Below are positions 44,701-54,199 of a stretch of DNA of 64,000 nt, piece after piece (position 1 is the first letter of the stretch; each line of letters starts with the position of its first letter). Below the pieces are notes generated by a model, which saw only the letters and a list, made by a program, of their open reading frames with translations, did not search any database and was not told the origin of the DNA. The stretch is from Eutreptiella sp. 'Long Island Sound 2002'. Lineage: Eukaryota; Euglenozoa; Euglenophyceae; Eutreptiales; Eutreptiaceae. The stretch is taken from the NCBI GenBank assembly GCA_964036045.1, contig OZ038382.1, forward strand, positions 73,766,687 to 73,830,686, written 5' to 3'. Both the position numbers and the translations under genes were made by a program.

Positions 44701-46549
44701 CCAACCGTATAGGTTTCACGGACTTGGGTTTGGCGTTAGGGTATAGGTCAAGTTTAGCAAACTCCAACCGCTCCGTACCACGGACCTTAGGGTGTTCCTG
44801 GTCCGGACGGAGACGAACCTCCCCGCTAAAAACATCCCGCTCATAGTCCGCGAGGATGCGCCTCCTCATGAGCTCCACCTCCGGAGACACAATAGGCTCT
44901 TGGGTGGTGACAACGCCACCCACACGAGAAGCCGCCAACAATCGTGTGGCGCCTTTACGTTTTTGGTAATGCTTAACGGTAGTGGCCCTCCCACCCAATA
45001 ACTCTCGTTCAATTTTCGCAATGCGTGAACGCACGCATTCTTGTGCCTCCAAATCTTCGGGGGTAGGATCAAGAGCAACGGGTGCGAGGAGTTTTTTATG
45101 GGTCGCCTGATACGTGAGGGTGCGCACCGAAGCCAAATGGTTAGGCACCCTTTCATCCTCCGACTCTTCCTCCGAGGTCATGCCCGGCTCGCCATCCGTG
45201 TTGGGGTTAGAGACGGCCGGTGCCAAAACGGAGGCCACATGACATTTAGTGGCTGCCAAATTTTCCTCCGCAATACCACCGTCCACGTATAGCGCCACCG
45301 TGGACCAACCCCGTTGAGGAAGGGGCGTGAGGTGGTCATTCTGATAGAGACAGGCTTTAGTCTCTGGCCCAGGAAGGTGGTACCCTTGCAAAGTAATTTC
45401 CATAAGGGGTTTCCACCACTCCCTATGTGTCCACTTCGGCCCTACGACGATGGCTCGTAGTTTTTCTTGCCGAATTTTCCGAACACAATCGGAAAACCGA
45501 TGATAGGGAGGGCACATCCAATACAATTTGGAGGGGTCCGCGGCAGTGGAAAAGAAATCTCCAAGCGGCGAAACGCAACGGGTAGCCTGGGCCATACCCG
45601 GGACCCTATTGAAGGCGTCCACGTCGGGGTTTTTGCCAAATTGTTTTTTGACACGTGCGGCCCAATATGGCGTGAGGCCATAGTCGGACTGGGTCCACAT
45701 GGACCCATCACGCCGCGTAGGTAGAACATCACGGGCAAGGGTTTCGGGAGCAAATTCAACGAGCTCCAAAGCACAAGCCCGGTCCTGTACGGGGGCCACG
45801 GAGGAAGCGGTGAAGGCATAGGATATGTGTTTCTCGGCCTCAACACGGTTAGGCGGTTCGCCACCAGGGGGCGTAACCACAATGGCCGGGGCAGGGTGTG
45901 TAGGAGTGACCGCCCCAATGACTGGAACGGTTAGGCCCCACACGGACTGACGTGACACCTTACCATGAATGGGTTTCACCAAAAATGGTTTGCCGGTTCG
46001 TGGAGCCTCACGGAAGTCCTCAATCCAAAAACGGGGGTGCACTGGATGGTGAGAGTACAAACAATTGAAACGGGCAAAATGGCTCACACAATGTTCGTAA
46101 CCCCATGGGTGCCCCAAAACCATATCCCAAGGTAAATTCGGGACAAGGTACGGGGACACGCCATACTGGGCAACACGAGGAAGTGAAACACTACCATCCA
46201 CAACCCCCGTAAATTGAATTTTGACGTCTATTTGCTCGTCCCCCCCTGGCAAAGGCGTCTCATTATCGGCTTGGGGTAGGCGCCTCCGTTGGGGGGATTC
46301 ATATTTTTCGGAGAGTTGGTCTCCAAAAACATTGGGGTTGGCCAAAGCGACCGCTTGGCACCCAAAATCCACCAAAATACGGAGGGCCTTGCGTTCTCCA
46401 TTGGGCAAAACAACCTGGACGGAAAGTTCGGTTTGAATCTCACTAGTCACTATATGCCCCTTCATGACTCTCGATGGAACGACAGCCACGGTAGTGTCAC
46501 AGGGGTGCCCGAGGTTTTCTTCTTTCGAAGGGGGCGCCTCTGGGCACTC
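41735..46549 (-). CDS. pol: Pol polyprotein (protease, Dam-like domain, RT, RNase H, integrase), truncated by insertion
   Basis: In the same frame as gag, directly after its UAG; it has no ATG of its own near the start, so expression probably relies on readthrough. Numbered from the codon at 46489: retropepsin-like region near 36-45 (LVDFGCQAVAL, with DFG instead of the usual D-S/T-G) and LPWDMVLGHPW. A Dam-methylase-like domain spans about 268-365 (LTPYW, YWMCPPYHRF near 325, GPKWTHREWW near 352). The RT has YIDD near 740. RNase H has TPDASN near 901 and TDHRSL. Integrase has a Cys pair CQTCPSC near 1231 and D, D, E near 1266 (LDVFHYP), 1336 (CSDRGPQF) and 1372 (GNGKAEN). A GPY/F module (PYWDGPYEVV) near 1505 and the start of a chromodomain follow. 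The frame ends in the LTR of the nested element; the remaining 58 codons lie at 37851-38028. Confidence 0.93.
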   Translation of the reverse strand, partial: ECPEAPPSKEENLGHPCDTTVAVVPSRVMKGHIVTSEIQTELSVQVVLPNGERKALRILVDFGCQAVALANPNVFGDQLSEKYESPQRRRLPQADNETPLPGGDEQIDVKIQFTGVVDGSVSLPRVAQYGVSPYLVPNLPWDMVLGHPWGYEHCVSHFARFNCLYSHHPVHPRFWIEDFREAPRTGKPFLVKPIHGKVSRQSVWGLTVPVIGAVTPTHPAPAIVVTPPGGEPPNRVEAEKHISYAFTASSVAPVQDRACALELVEFAPETLARDVLPTRRDGSMWTQSDYGLTPYWAARVKKQFGKNPDVDAFNRVPGMAQATRCVSPLGDFFSTAADPSKLYWMCPPYHRFSDCVRKIRQEKLRAIVVGPKWTHREWWKPLMEITLQGYHLPGPETKACLYQNDHLTPLPQRGWSTVALYVDGGIAEENLAATKCHVASVLAPAVSNPNTDGEPGMTSEEESEDERVPNHLASVRTLTYQATHKKLLAPVALDPTPEDLEAQECVRSRIAKIERELLGGRATTVKHYQKRKGATRLLAASRVGGVVTTQEPIVSPEVELMRRRILADYERDVFSGEVRLRPDQEHPKVRGTERLEFAKLDLYPNAKPKSVKPIRLVGERAAAEQEIVEDFLARGWIEPCPASEWASNGFVVPKKEKGKWRLVVDYRQLNEATLPDAHPLPLIENMLENQSKHKIFTIVDLSKGFHQIPLHPESRAKTAMNLAGKRYQWRVMPMGIKNGPAIFQRVMDHVLQGLDCADVYIDDIIIGSSGATEEELLANHDRDVRAVLDRLRKEELVASVSKTDFFVRSVEFCGHVLENGTRRPAPGKMLALERWDKPDNVRELRGFLGLANYYSGYVQNYASIATPLINMLKDLPKHKNGKKIGLTWNASANEAFLKVKRAITDIVPLQLADWDKDFVLTPDASNCAVGAALQQEGPDGALRPLAFFSRKLSGSQLNWSPREKECYAIVAALLKWHGWVGNKRVEVRTDHRSLENWATEDLKNVGGPSPRQARWHELFSKFDLHVVYTPRPVNPVGDFLSRWAYPANPALGDVSIHGTAQAAGDVRDMMAAEKEELLARPLVFTAVVAPVVTRSKAAPRAQGAPACDPPPLASPPVGGGTKQKRKLRRLERIVKIKKSWKSHKKATPIHGEDAPNVFEINWAKHYPNCQRYKQMWQDALNGSFQDGVRLVDNKLVRNGRWCVPTPLVHRLVAEYHDAFHLTTSSVQKHWKEINHGVEGEGLYKAVELQCQTCPSCAIHTHDTKRKQGYMTPMPIPIEPMDSIALDVFHYPSTSHDGEVYDRMLLCVCRLSGYLIAIPIPKPRHEDKDEGLTGRRAAHLVMERWVDRFGAPREICSDRGPQFVSQYFQTLCSKIGARSTMCLAGRHQGNGKAENTGKQLRRAVAKALTLRKGKGKKTNWVEVLPAVVRAWHETTGPSGYTPNEIVFGKHNRTKGPPLAEPKGVAQDAAHYFQRREELIALARRAMIQVQETIARKYNKSRRMSPNFSKGDRVWVRRQRKNLGDKTCPYWDGPYEVVAKKAHDLYVIQVDQRRLVDVHVDCSMKTVNSPRSPVPLNYTEEVARVPSQFEEDTYNVKKILSHRTYR

Positions 46550-49500
46550 CTACCAACGTCCGCGCCCGTTCGGCGCTCCCTTGCCTCCTTTATCGCCCTT
46601 GCCGCCGCCACCCTTATAACCACCACCACCCTTATCACCACCGCCACCCTTATCGCCACCCTTAGGCTTACCACCTTTAGACTTACCCGGAATGTTCCAA
46701 TGAGTGTCATTGCACGGAGAATTAGGCTTACACGTCCAAAGGGTGGTATTGGTGGCACCCCAATCAATCCAAGACATGTCCATCTCCGTTTGTTTACGTG
46801 TTTTCCAATGTTTGGAACACGGAACCCAAAAGGTAGGTGGCGGTTTAGCCCCGGGGTTGACGGGTTTCTTCGCCGGAGGTTTAGAGTGACCCATGGCGTT
46901 GACGGAGGTGTCAGCGGGTTCGGAGGTGTCAGGGTCCGCCGTAGCCTCCGCATTAACCGCATTCACCGCGGTTTTATTGTGAGAAGGGCGATGAGTGTAC
47001 GTCACCGTCGTCTTGTCTCCTTTATTGAGGCGTTCGAGAGCTTCCCTCTCCGACACGCTTTTATGGGCAAGGGCGTAGATTTCCGCAGGCTTCAAACGAG
47101 GCCTACGTTGCTCCACTTTCATAGTGTAGCCGCGTGTGTGAGGTGTGTTGTTGAGTTTCAAGATCCACTCCTGGAGAGCCGGGTCTTTGCAGTCAACTAT
47201 CACCCCCGGCCCCGAATAGGAAACAATCTCAGGAACCGTAGTGCAAGCTTGAGCGCTATATTTCCTGAGTTCTTTTTCGAATGGGGCGCGACCCGGCGAA
47301 GGGTCAAGGCCACTAAAATCCACCACATAGCTGTCTGGGCTATTCTTAGCCTCTTGCTTGACGACCTTCTCCTTGATCCACGGGAGCTTGCTTAGGAGCC
47401 GCTCCCGCATCACGTGGGGACGAGTCTCATTGCTCAGAGGCAACAAACGTTGCCAACGAGCATAGAAATCTTCAAGGTCGATGAGGGTCACTTGCCCTTT
47501 AACCACCCTGGGGGTGAGGGCTCGCCACCTTTCATCAGCTATTGAGGGGTCATACTCGTGGAAACGTTGTTCCAAAAAGTCCCACAACTCTTTGAGGGTG
47601 GGGGCCGTGCGTGTGTGGTGGGTGGCCTCGGCAACCCGGGCGTTGATGATCGCCTTTAGCCATGGGGGCAAGGTACTCAAAATCATTTTTGCCTCGTTGG
47701 CCTTTCGGTACATGGGATCACACCCCCCCAACCATTGTTGAAGCTTCTCCACCCACTCGTCGTAGCACTCTAGCTGCCCATTAAATTGCGGTTTAGGCAT
47801 ATCACTATCCTCCACCGCTTTGGTGTAACTATTTTGCACCATAGGCATTTGGTACGGGTGGTAAGCATGGGGAGCCATGGTTGGGGGTGCACCTCCACTT
47901 GCACTTGGTGCAACCTTCACTGGAGAGACTGTACACGTATCCGTAGGATGAGAGGGCGTGTACGAAGGTTTCCCAGGGGAAGTGAAAACATTTTTCGTGA
48001 GGGGATTAATGTTCCCCAACGAAGAGGTGTTCTCCTCTTCATTGGCCCACGGGGCCGTAGGCTCCGTGGGGTGTTCTTCGCCCTTAGGCGTCGCCCTCCA
48101 CTCGGGAACAGCACGTTCCTTCTGCTTTTCGGCGATTCCCCGCCACGATGTAGGTTCTTGGGGGTGGGGGTGTTCGTCGTGTTCTCCCCCCCCCCTCGGC
48201 CACCCCGAATCCGGACAAGCGTTCGGATGGTAGATGCAATCGTGGGATGGGTGGACGGAGAAAGGAAGGACACACCCACCACCTGATGAACCGGATGGCG
48301 TGCCCATGGGCGCCGTAGGCGCCGCCGGTGTAGGATCAGGAACGGGCGGAGGCGCCGATGGCGGGGGTAGGACCACCGTAACGGGTTCCGCAGGCGTGGA
48401 GTACCAGTGGTCCCACGCATCGATCCTAGATGCAACGGCGGCGTAACGTGTAGCGAGCGACTCCACTGCGCTAAAGCACTTAGCCGTGTTGCCGTTGGAC
48501 ATCTTAAGATGATCTGCCACGCTAGCCTCCACCACCTTACAATCCCGGCGGTAGCCCTGAACCGCCGCGTCAAATTTAGCCAATGTAGACAAGATTTGGG
48601 TCATCCGGTCCCCGTAGGACCGACTGATGCCCACGGTAGAGGCTACTGCCTGAGAAAGTTCCTGATGGGATCGCTGAAACTCTAGATTCTGAGCTCGCAG
48701 GTCCTTCACCTGTGCCATCAGAGATTGGATGCACGTTTCGTAGTGCACCACACACCGGGGACAGCCACAGGTGTGCTGTAGGTCTTCCTCCCCCCGTGTA
48801 GGAGTGGGGCCCCCAGAATGTCGAAAGAACGGACCCCCCCCTCCACGAGGAGGAGATGACCCACCACCGCCCCCCCCAGCAGCCCCCCCTGCCACGGAGG
48901 GACCAGAGGGCCCCCCCGCAGGGCGAGACGGGGGTGTGGGGCGCGCAGCAACAGTCGCTGGCGCCCCCCCACTAGGAGGGTGTCCCCCCCCCGAACCCCC
49001 ACCACTAGATGGCCGAACCAGGTGCGGGATTCCTTGCACGTGCTCGATGTAAGCCACCTGGCGGTGGCGGGGTGACGGCGCAGGGGGAACATGACCAACG
49101 GTATTCGGTCGCGGCGGTGGGGGTGGGGAATCGTCCACCACAATATACTGCGGTGACTCATGAACCACCATAGGTGATCGAGTTCTCGGATGGGAAGCAA
49201 AAACAGGCTCCGATCCCGTTGCAACCTCCGGATCCCCCCCCCAATTGGGCAGTTGGGGGTCCTCCGTAGGAGATGTATTTGTGGGGGGAGAGACCAAATT
49301 TATTTGGAGGGTTGCTGAACCTCCCTCCACCTGATTCCCTCCCCCCCAGCACAGATTGTTGACCTTCGGCATTGCCGGAGAATCATCCACTAGGGATGGA
49401 CCATCTTTCGTGCCACTCATAGGCACTGGAGATGTAGTACCGGCCCGGTCCTCTGTAGGCTCCGGAGATTCCACGACAAGACACGGGCGGTTTTTGACGC

Positions 49501-50701
49501 CGCTCATAGGCACCGGAGACTCTTCCACTGCAATGAACTGAGGGGCCGGAGAGTCCTCCACCGTGATGTAGTGGGGGGCCGGGGATTCTTCCACCAGCAT
49601 GGGGCGATCCCTGGTCCCTGACATAGGTTCAGGAGGTGCAGGCGACGAGGCAACGGAAATAGGGGAATGATGGAGTTCATGACATTCCAACACTCCAATC
49701 TCCTCCTCCTCATCGTCGTTCCATTGCTCCACCGCCAGGGGGAACCACTGGTCACACTCATCCTCCTCGATTTGCGTGGGGGATTCCTCGATGATCGTAG
49801 GATTTAGCCTGGATCCGCTCGGGGGATTGGGATACGCTCCCAAGGCAGGAGATTCCTCCACCAGGGAGGGAAACCGCCGGGATCCACTCATTGGAGTGGG
49901 CGAGGATTCCACCACAGTGGGGTTCTGCCTAGTCCCCGACAGGGCTTGCTGGATCAGGGCCACGGCCTCTCGAGCCGGACCCAGATGGCCATGGGGATCA
50001 GGCGTGAGCGCGAGGACTCGACGGTTTTCAGCGTCGAGTTGGTCAACAATGGGGCTGATGGGCCCTGCCGCAAACAGGTTTTTTCTGACCTGAGGCTCTG
50101 GCAACCCCCCTAGCGACGGAGGAGTGCCAGAGTCGACCACGATAGGCCCCATTGGCGAAGCCATCGTATGCCAGTTGGCAGCGCGTGAGGGCGCAGCGTT
50201 CGTACGCTCGATCACCCCAGTAGATAGGTCGATTACTGCCCTATTCTCGGCGCTAGTAACGGTTCCCGAGCCCACAATAGGCGATTGTGGTCCTCTTATC
50301 GCTCCCTGAAGGTGGCCGTCTATTTCCCCCCCAACCATCCCAGGTACACCAGCTGGATTTCGAGGATGGGGGGCCCCGATGGGAACATTCGGGGATTTCG
50401 GAAACTTAGGATTTGTAGCCACTTGGGGCTTGGCCCGTTTTTGCGGCCCCTGCCCGGTCGATGGGGTCAGGGCCGAGGAGGTCCTGAGAGTGGGGACCTG
50501 GACACCCTCAGCTATCCCTCCGGGGGAAGAGATTTTAATTTGAATTTGGTCCACGATGTCTTGGACTGATCGCTTTCCGCGATGCCAAACGCCCAACAGA
50601 GACGAAAAATCTTCGCCTCTGCTACCATGAAACCAGACCGGGTGGTCAGGAGCAGAGGTCGCAGTGGCATGGGCAGCAACATTGCTTGGCACCGAAGACA
50701 T
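46550..50701 (-). CDS. gag: Gag protein, 1,383 residues, starting inside the 5' LTR
   Basis: ATG at 50701 lies in the 5' LTR; the frame crosses the LTR end and the primer-binding site without a stop. Residues about 185-525 carry about 11 copies of a hydrophobic-acidic-SP motif (e.g. IVVDDSP, LVEESP, IIEESP), often after PMSG(T/S). A Gly/Pro-rich part and a coiled-coil-like stretch (about 655-700) follow. The Retrotrans_gag-type capsid region is at about 965-1110 (CYDEWVEKLQQWL, PTLKELWDFLEQRF). There is no CCHC knuckle; instead a Lys/Gly repeat tail (about 1340-1377, KGGGG units) may bind nucleic acid. It ends GRGRW then UAG (46552-46550), with pol continuing in the same frame. Far longer than typical gag (300-500 residues). 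Confidence 0.9.
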   Translation of the reverse strand: MSSVPSNVAAHATATSAPDHPVWFHGSRGEDFSSLLGVWHRGKRSVQDIVDQIQIKISSPGGIAEGVQVPTLRTSSALTPSTGQGPQKRAKPQVATNPKFPKSPNVPIGAPHPRNPAGVPGMVGGEIDGHLQGAIRGPQSPIVGSGTVTSAENRAVIDLSTGVIERTNAAPSRAANWHTMASPMGPIVVDSGTPPSLGGLPEPQVRKNLFAAGPISPIVDQLDAENRRVLALTPDPHGHLGPAREAVALIQQALSGTRQNPTVVESSPTPMSGSRRFPSLVEESPALGAYPNPPSGSRLNPTIIEESPTQIEEDECDQWFPLAVEQWNDDEEEEIGVLECHELHHSPISVASSPAPPEPMSGTRDRPMLVEESPAPHYITVEDSPAPQFIAVEESPVPMSGVKNRPCLVVESPEPTEDRAGTTSPVPMSGTKDGPSLVDDSPAMPKVNNLCWGGGNQVEGGSATLQINLVSPPTNTSPTEDPQLPNWGGDPEVATGSEPVFASHPRTRSPMVVHESPQYIVVDDSPPPPPRPNTVGHVPPAPSPRHRQVAYIEHVQGIPHLVRPSSGGGSGGGHPPSGGAPATVAARPTPPSRPAGGPSGPSVAGGAAGGGGGGSSPPRGGGGPFFRHSGGPTPTRGEEDLQHTCGCPRCVVHYETCIQSLMAQVKDLRAQNLEFQRSHQELSQAVASTVGISRSYGDRMTQILSTLAKFDAAVQGYRRDCKVVEASVADHLKMSNGNTAKCFSAVESLATRYAAVASRIDAWDHWYSTPAEPVTVVLPPPSAPPPVPDPTPAAPTAPMGTPSGSSGGGCVLPFSVHPSHDCIYHPNACPDSGWPRGGGEHDEHPHPQEPTSWRGIAEKQKERAVPEWRATPKGEEHPTEPTAPWANEEENTSSLGNINPLTKNVFTSPGKPSYTPSHPTDTCTVSPVKVAPSASGGAPPTMAPHAYHPYQMPMVQNSYTKAVEDSDMPKPQFNGQLECYDEWVEKLQQWLGGCDPMYRKANEAKMILSTLPPWLKAIINARVAEATHHTRTAPTLKELWDFLEQRFHEYDPSIADERWRALTPRVVKGQVTLIDLEDFYARWQRLLPLSNETRPHVMRERLLSKLPWIKEKVVKQEAKNSPDSYVVDFSGLDPSPGRAPFEKELRKYSAQACTTVPEIVSYSGPGVIVDCKDPALQEWILKLNNTPHTRGYTMKVEQRRPRLKPAEIYALAHKSVSEREALERLNKGDKTTVTYTHRPSHNKTAVNAVNAEATADPDTSEPADTSVNAMGHSKPPAKKPVNPGAKPPPTFWVPCSKHWKTRKQTEMDMSWIDWGATNTTLWTCKPNSPCNDTHWNIPGKSKGGKPKGGDKGGGGDKGGGGYKGGGGKGDKGGKGAPNGRGRW
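50611..50627 (-). promoter_or_regulatory. Primer-binding site of the Ty3/gypsy element
   Basis: TGGTAGCAGAGGC directly follows the 5' LTR and resembles the complement of initiator tRNA-Met. It is also translated as part of gag (HGSRGED). Confidence 0.7.
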
Positions 50702-50970
50702 AACAATAGTGTTGACTGAATAGTATCCTGCAAACAGATATGGTACACATAGCCAATGAAATACCTGATATGCACATAAGAGAAATCCACCCTATCATCC
50801 ACTAATTGATATACTACTAAACATCCAAGATTGCATTATCTATCCCACATCCTATGTTCCTAACAAGGAAATGGAATATGATATACCCTATCCCACATAT
50901 ATCCCATATATAGGGCCAAATAATGCTCCCTTAGGGGTAAAATGCCAGGGTAGGGTTGTGACCTGCTTCA
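50628..50970 (-). repeat. 5' LTR of the Ty3/gypsy element
   Basis: 343 bp, TGAAGCAGG...GGTTTCA. Contains the gag start codon 74 bp before its end and a TATA-like sequence near 50905-50913. Confidence 0.95.
50905..50913 (-). promoter_or_regulatory. TATA-like element in the 5' LTR
   Basis: Minus strand reads CCTATATATGG about 60 bp into the LTR and about 200 bp before the gag ATG, a plausible position for the retrotransposon promoter. Sequence match only. Confidence 0.4.
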
Positions 50971-50974
50971 GAGG

Positions 50975-53199
50975 GGGCAGGTCTGTGTGGAAACAGTTCA
51001 CTTGGATCTGAGGACACCAAAGCAAGGCCTGGGGAAGCTTTGGACATGCTTGGATACACGACAGCCAGGATCAAGGACCTTTAGGTCATTGGTGACGTTA
51101 ACGCAATAGCGGTGCCGCCCCAGATGGTGTACAAAATGATAGGCCTTGTTGGTTCAATGCCTAAATGACAATCCAGGCCCAGGACACGAGATCCTAATGC
51201 ACCTGAGCCCGTTTCAGGCGCTGAAAAGTCACCAAACAACCGGTGCAGGCCCTGCAGGAGTACCATGCAAGTGCTCAGAACACCCTAAATAAAGCATTCT
51301 CATTATTGCCTTATTGAATAGTGCCGGACTGCGCCACGATGGAATGGTGGGGGGCGACAGTGATAGCACTATACACCATGGCTGCTATAGATACAGCCTT
51401 GTCAGAAATGCAACTGGCCAACTGGGACGCCGTGAATAGGCTCCACAGCTCAATACACAATGAGCAGGAGGATACACCTGAGGGAGTTTCATCTGCGAGC
51501 ATACAGGTTGCTCTGAGCACCGTGGCCAGCAAATCTACCATCAATTGGTCCATGGATGAGGACACTCCTGGCCATGATATCACCACTTGAGAAATGATGA
51601 GGAGGTTTTGCTATATTTGCAATATGGAGGAATTTGAAGTGCCAGATGAGGCCATAGCTGGATAGCAACGATTGATCTGCCCCTTTCAGACAAAACAGTT
51701 TTGCGTGGTCCTGTGTCTGCAGTCACAGGTGCCATTGTTGTCACCCACAGGGGGTCATCCACCAACGGTTCAAAATTCCTGGTGCCCGGAGAGACCAATA
51801 TACACAACCACAGACACATACCAACATGTTTGCGAGCACTGGCGCGGGCCTACATATATAAGCGTAGGATCCAGCTGGAGAAGGCTGCAGAAGGCACATA
51901 GGCGCAATATGTCCATATGTTGGGTCGCAGAAAGGTACCACCGCGCCCTGAGTATTGGCAGCATGTGATGAACCGGGCACAGGGTAATACCGCGGACTCG
52001 CATTTCCCGGATATGGTGCCATTGCCCGCAACGCAGGGTGATGCTAAAAAAATGAATGGAAACATACACCTGCAGGTGTTCTTTTGCACTGTGCCTCCCT
52101 GCTATCCGGGTGGGGGCTCCAGACCTGCACATATTCTGAGTCAGCATGATTGACAACGATTGGTACGCCCTTGGATCTTGGATGTCCTCTTTGCCACTTT
52201 GAGGATGAAGAGCTTGATTTTGGACTCCATGTTTTGTCACCAATATTGGTGTCTTTCAAACCCCCTTTTACACCGGCTTGGAGGGCCCTCTTAAAAAGGC
52301 AAGGATGCACAACGGAACTGTAATACAACACTTTGACCAATTGTTCTAGGAGCTTTGCTTGCCCCAAGACAGAATCTGGTGTTCTATGACAAGAACAGAG
52401 GCCAAAGAAGGCACAACAATCGGTTAACAGACATGTAAACATACCTAAGTACCAAACCATGTCCTAAGGTTAACGTTTTACTGAATAATGTACTAAATCA
52501 GGGCGTCAGGAGCCCTTTGACCTGCGATTCACGTCATCTAAGATTGTTGTCCACAGAACCTGTCCTACGGTGTGGGGTAGTTAGAGGTTTAAAAGTGTCG
52601 GAAATGGTCAAAAACAAGTTTAAAACATGGTTAAACTTGAAACATGGGTCTCCCCCCATGCGCCAGTCTAAGGTTGGTAGGTAGGTATCTCCGGGAGCTC
52701 AAGATGCCTCCTTTGCCAGTGCAGGAAGAAGGTCTTACCAAGGAGATGTCCTGTCCCTCCCACTGCCCTAGTTCAGGTGCCTCTTAAGCCGCTCCCGCAG
52801 GTGCTTGGGAAGGCAGTGTCGCGGCCACCCAGTCCACGTGTCCCGGCTGGGAGGGGGTCCCCACATGTGTCAATGGGTAGGGCCACATGCCCCCTCCTTT
52901 GGGAGGTAGCTCTGGGGGCTGCCCAGCCGTGTCGAGTATCTCTCACCACAGGGGCTATTGCTTCCACAAGTCTACGGTACGACATCCTCAACCCTGTGGC
53001 GAGAGTTGCGGGGCCCAGCTGCTTGGCAGGCGACCCCCTCCTGGACTGTGTACCGGCTCGACTGTCACCGGTTGCTTTCATGGCTCCGGGTGACGTTTGC
53101 CATGGGCCATGATGCAACCTGGCCCGGCTCGGACAAGCGGCGTTGTGGTGCTGCCCCTGCTGCTGGCCCGGTGGGTCGGCTGGGTCCCCCCAGTGCGCC
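50975..53199. other. About 2.2 kb without a supported gene
   Basis: Frames at 51321-51590 (+) and 52777-53112 (+) are protein-like but match nothing I know. No repeats or mobile-element ends recognised. Confidence 0.35.
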
Positions 53200-53632
53200 C
53201 AACCCATCGCCTGTGGTTTGTTGTTGCCCGTCCCTCGGTCGCCCTAGGTGCGCACGTGTGTGCGGTGTCCTCGGCCACTTGGCTTCTGTTCCCTGATGTG
53301 CCCGCTCGGTGTGTTTTGTCGCGTGTGCGGTGTCTTGGGCCATTGGGCTCCTGTTCACCAGTGTGCCCGCTCGGTGCGTTGTCTTGCGTGTGCGGTGTCC
53401 TTGGCCACTTGGCTCCTGTTCACCGGTGTGCTCGCTTTGTGCATTTTGTTGTGTGTGCGGTGCCCTGGGTTACTTGGCTGCTGTTCAGCGGTGTGTCCGC
53501 TTGTTGTGTTGCGTCGCGTGTGCAGTGTCCTGGGCCACTTGGCTCCTGTTCACCACCGTGTTGGCTAGGTGTTTTTTGTTGTGTGTGCGGTGCCGTGGGT
53601 CACTTGGCTCCTGTTCACCTGTGTGCCCCCTC
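53200..53632 (+). repeat. 65-bp satellite array, left part
   Basis: The marker GTGTCCTGGGCCACTTGG recurs at 53265, 53330, 53395, 53460, 53525 and 53590, exactly 65 bp apart. Each unit also has CTCCTGTTCACCGGTGTG. The last unit is cut after 43 bp by the terminal repeat at 53633. Confidence 0.95.
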
Positions 53633-53669
53633 CACCTATGATTTTAGCAGCTGTTTTTTCCCAAAATTC
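53633..53669 (+). repeat. Left terminal inverted repeat, 37 bp
   Basis: Perfect match to the reverse complement of 63331-63367; similarity ends abruptly at 53670. Confidence 0.9.
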
Positions 53670-53689
53670 AAAATGTCGACAAAAAGGGG

Positions 53690-54190
53690 TTTTTTCGCGG
53701 GAAATGACCTATTTTTTTGGTTTCTACGGCCCGTAAAATAGCGGGGGGGGTCCTCCTACCCAAAATTTGTCCAAAAATATCAAAAACTCTGAAATTTGGC
53801 CTATTTTGGGGTATTTTTGCCTCCTCTGGGCTGGTCCTGCAGAACAGTGCTGCACACCAGTGTACCTGCCTATAGAGGATTTTCGACAGAAATTCCAATT
53901 TTCTTTGGATTCTCTGGCCCCAAAATAGGGATGGGGGGGTTCCTCCCACCCGAGCTTTCTCCCAAACCATCAAAAACCCTGGAATTCGGCCTATTTTGGA
54001 GTATTTTTGTCTGCTCTGGGGTGGTGCAGCAGAACAGTGCTGCACACCAGTGTACCTGTATAGTATAGTATAGGCACGAAAAAACCATTAAAATAGGTTT
54101 TGTACCCAAAAAGACCAAAAGTAACCTTTTGTTTTAATTATACACCCCCCAAATAGCAGGGGGGGGGGTTCCTCCTACCCCATTGTTCCC
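53690..54190 (+). repeat. 189-bp tandem repeat, about 2.5 copies
   Basis: CAGAACAGTGCTGCACACCAG occurs at 53841 and 54030, 189 bp apart. Shared flanks include GGCCTATTTTGG and GGGGGGGTCCTCC/TTCCTCC; a third partial unit ends near 54190. Confidence 0.8.
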
Positions 54191-54199
54191 CAAAAATAA

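Larger units (their letters stand above)
34065..50970 (-). mobile_element. Complete Ty3/gypsy chromovirus-type LTR retrotransposon
   Basis: 343-bp direct repeats at 34065-34407 and 50628-50970 start TGAAGCAGG and end GGTTTCA in element orientation. The 4-bp sequence GAGG flanks both sides (34061-34064, 50971-50974). A primer-binding site follows the 5' LTR and a polypurine tract precedes the 3' LTR. Gag, protease, RT, RNase H, integrase and chromodomain occur in chromovirus order on the minus strand. The LTRs differ at 3 positions, so insertion was recent. The element was later split by another LTR element at 38029-41737. Confidence 0.95.

Noticed and set aside
43000-47395. Plus-strand ORFs within gag-pol (e.g. 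42995-43630 and 46289-47395)
   Set aside because: Antisense shadows of the intact minus-strand gag-pol frame; no domains.
53065-53741. ORFs of the VAQDTAHA or GHLAPVH type in the 65-bp satellite, also at 63324-63964
   Set aside because: Repeat translations in several frames on both strands; no start context or domain.
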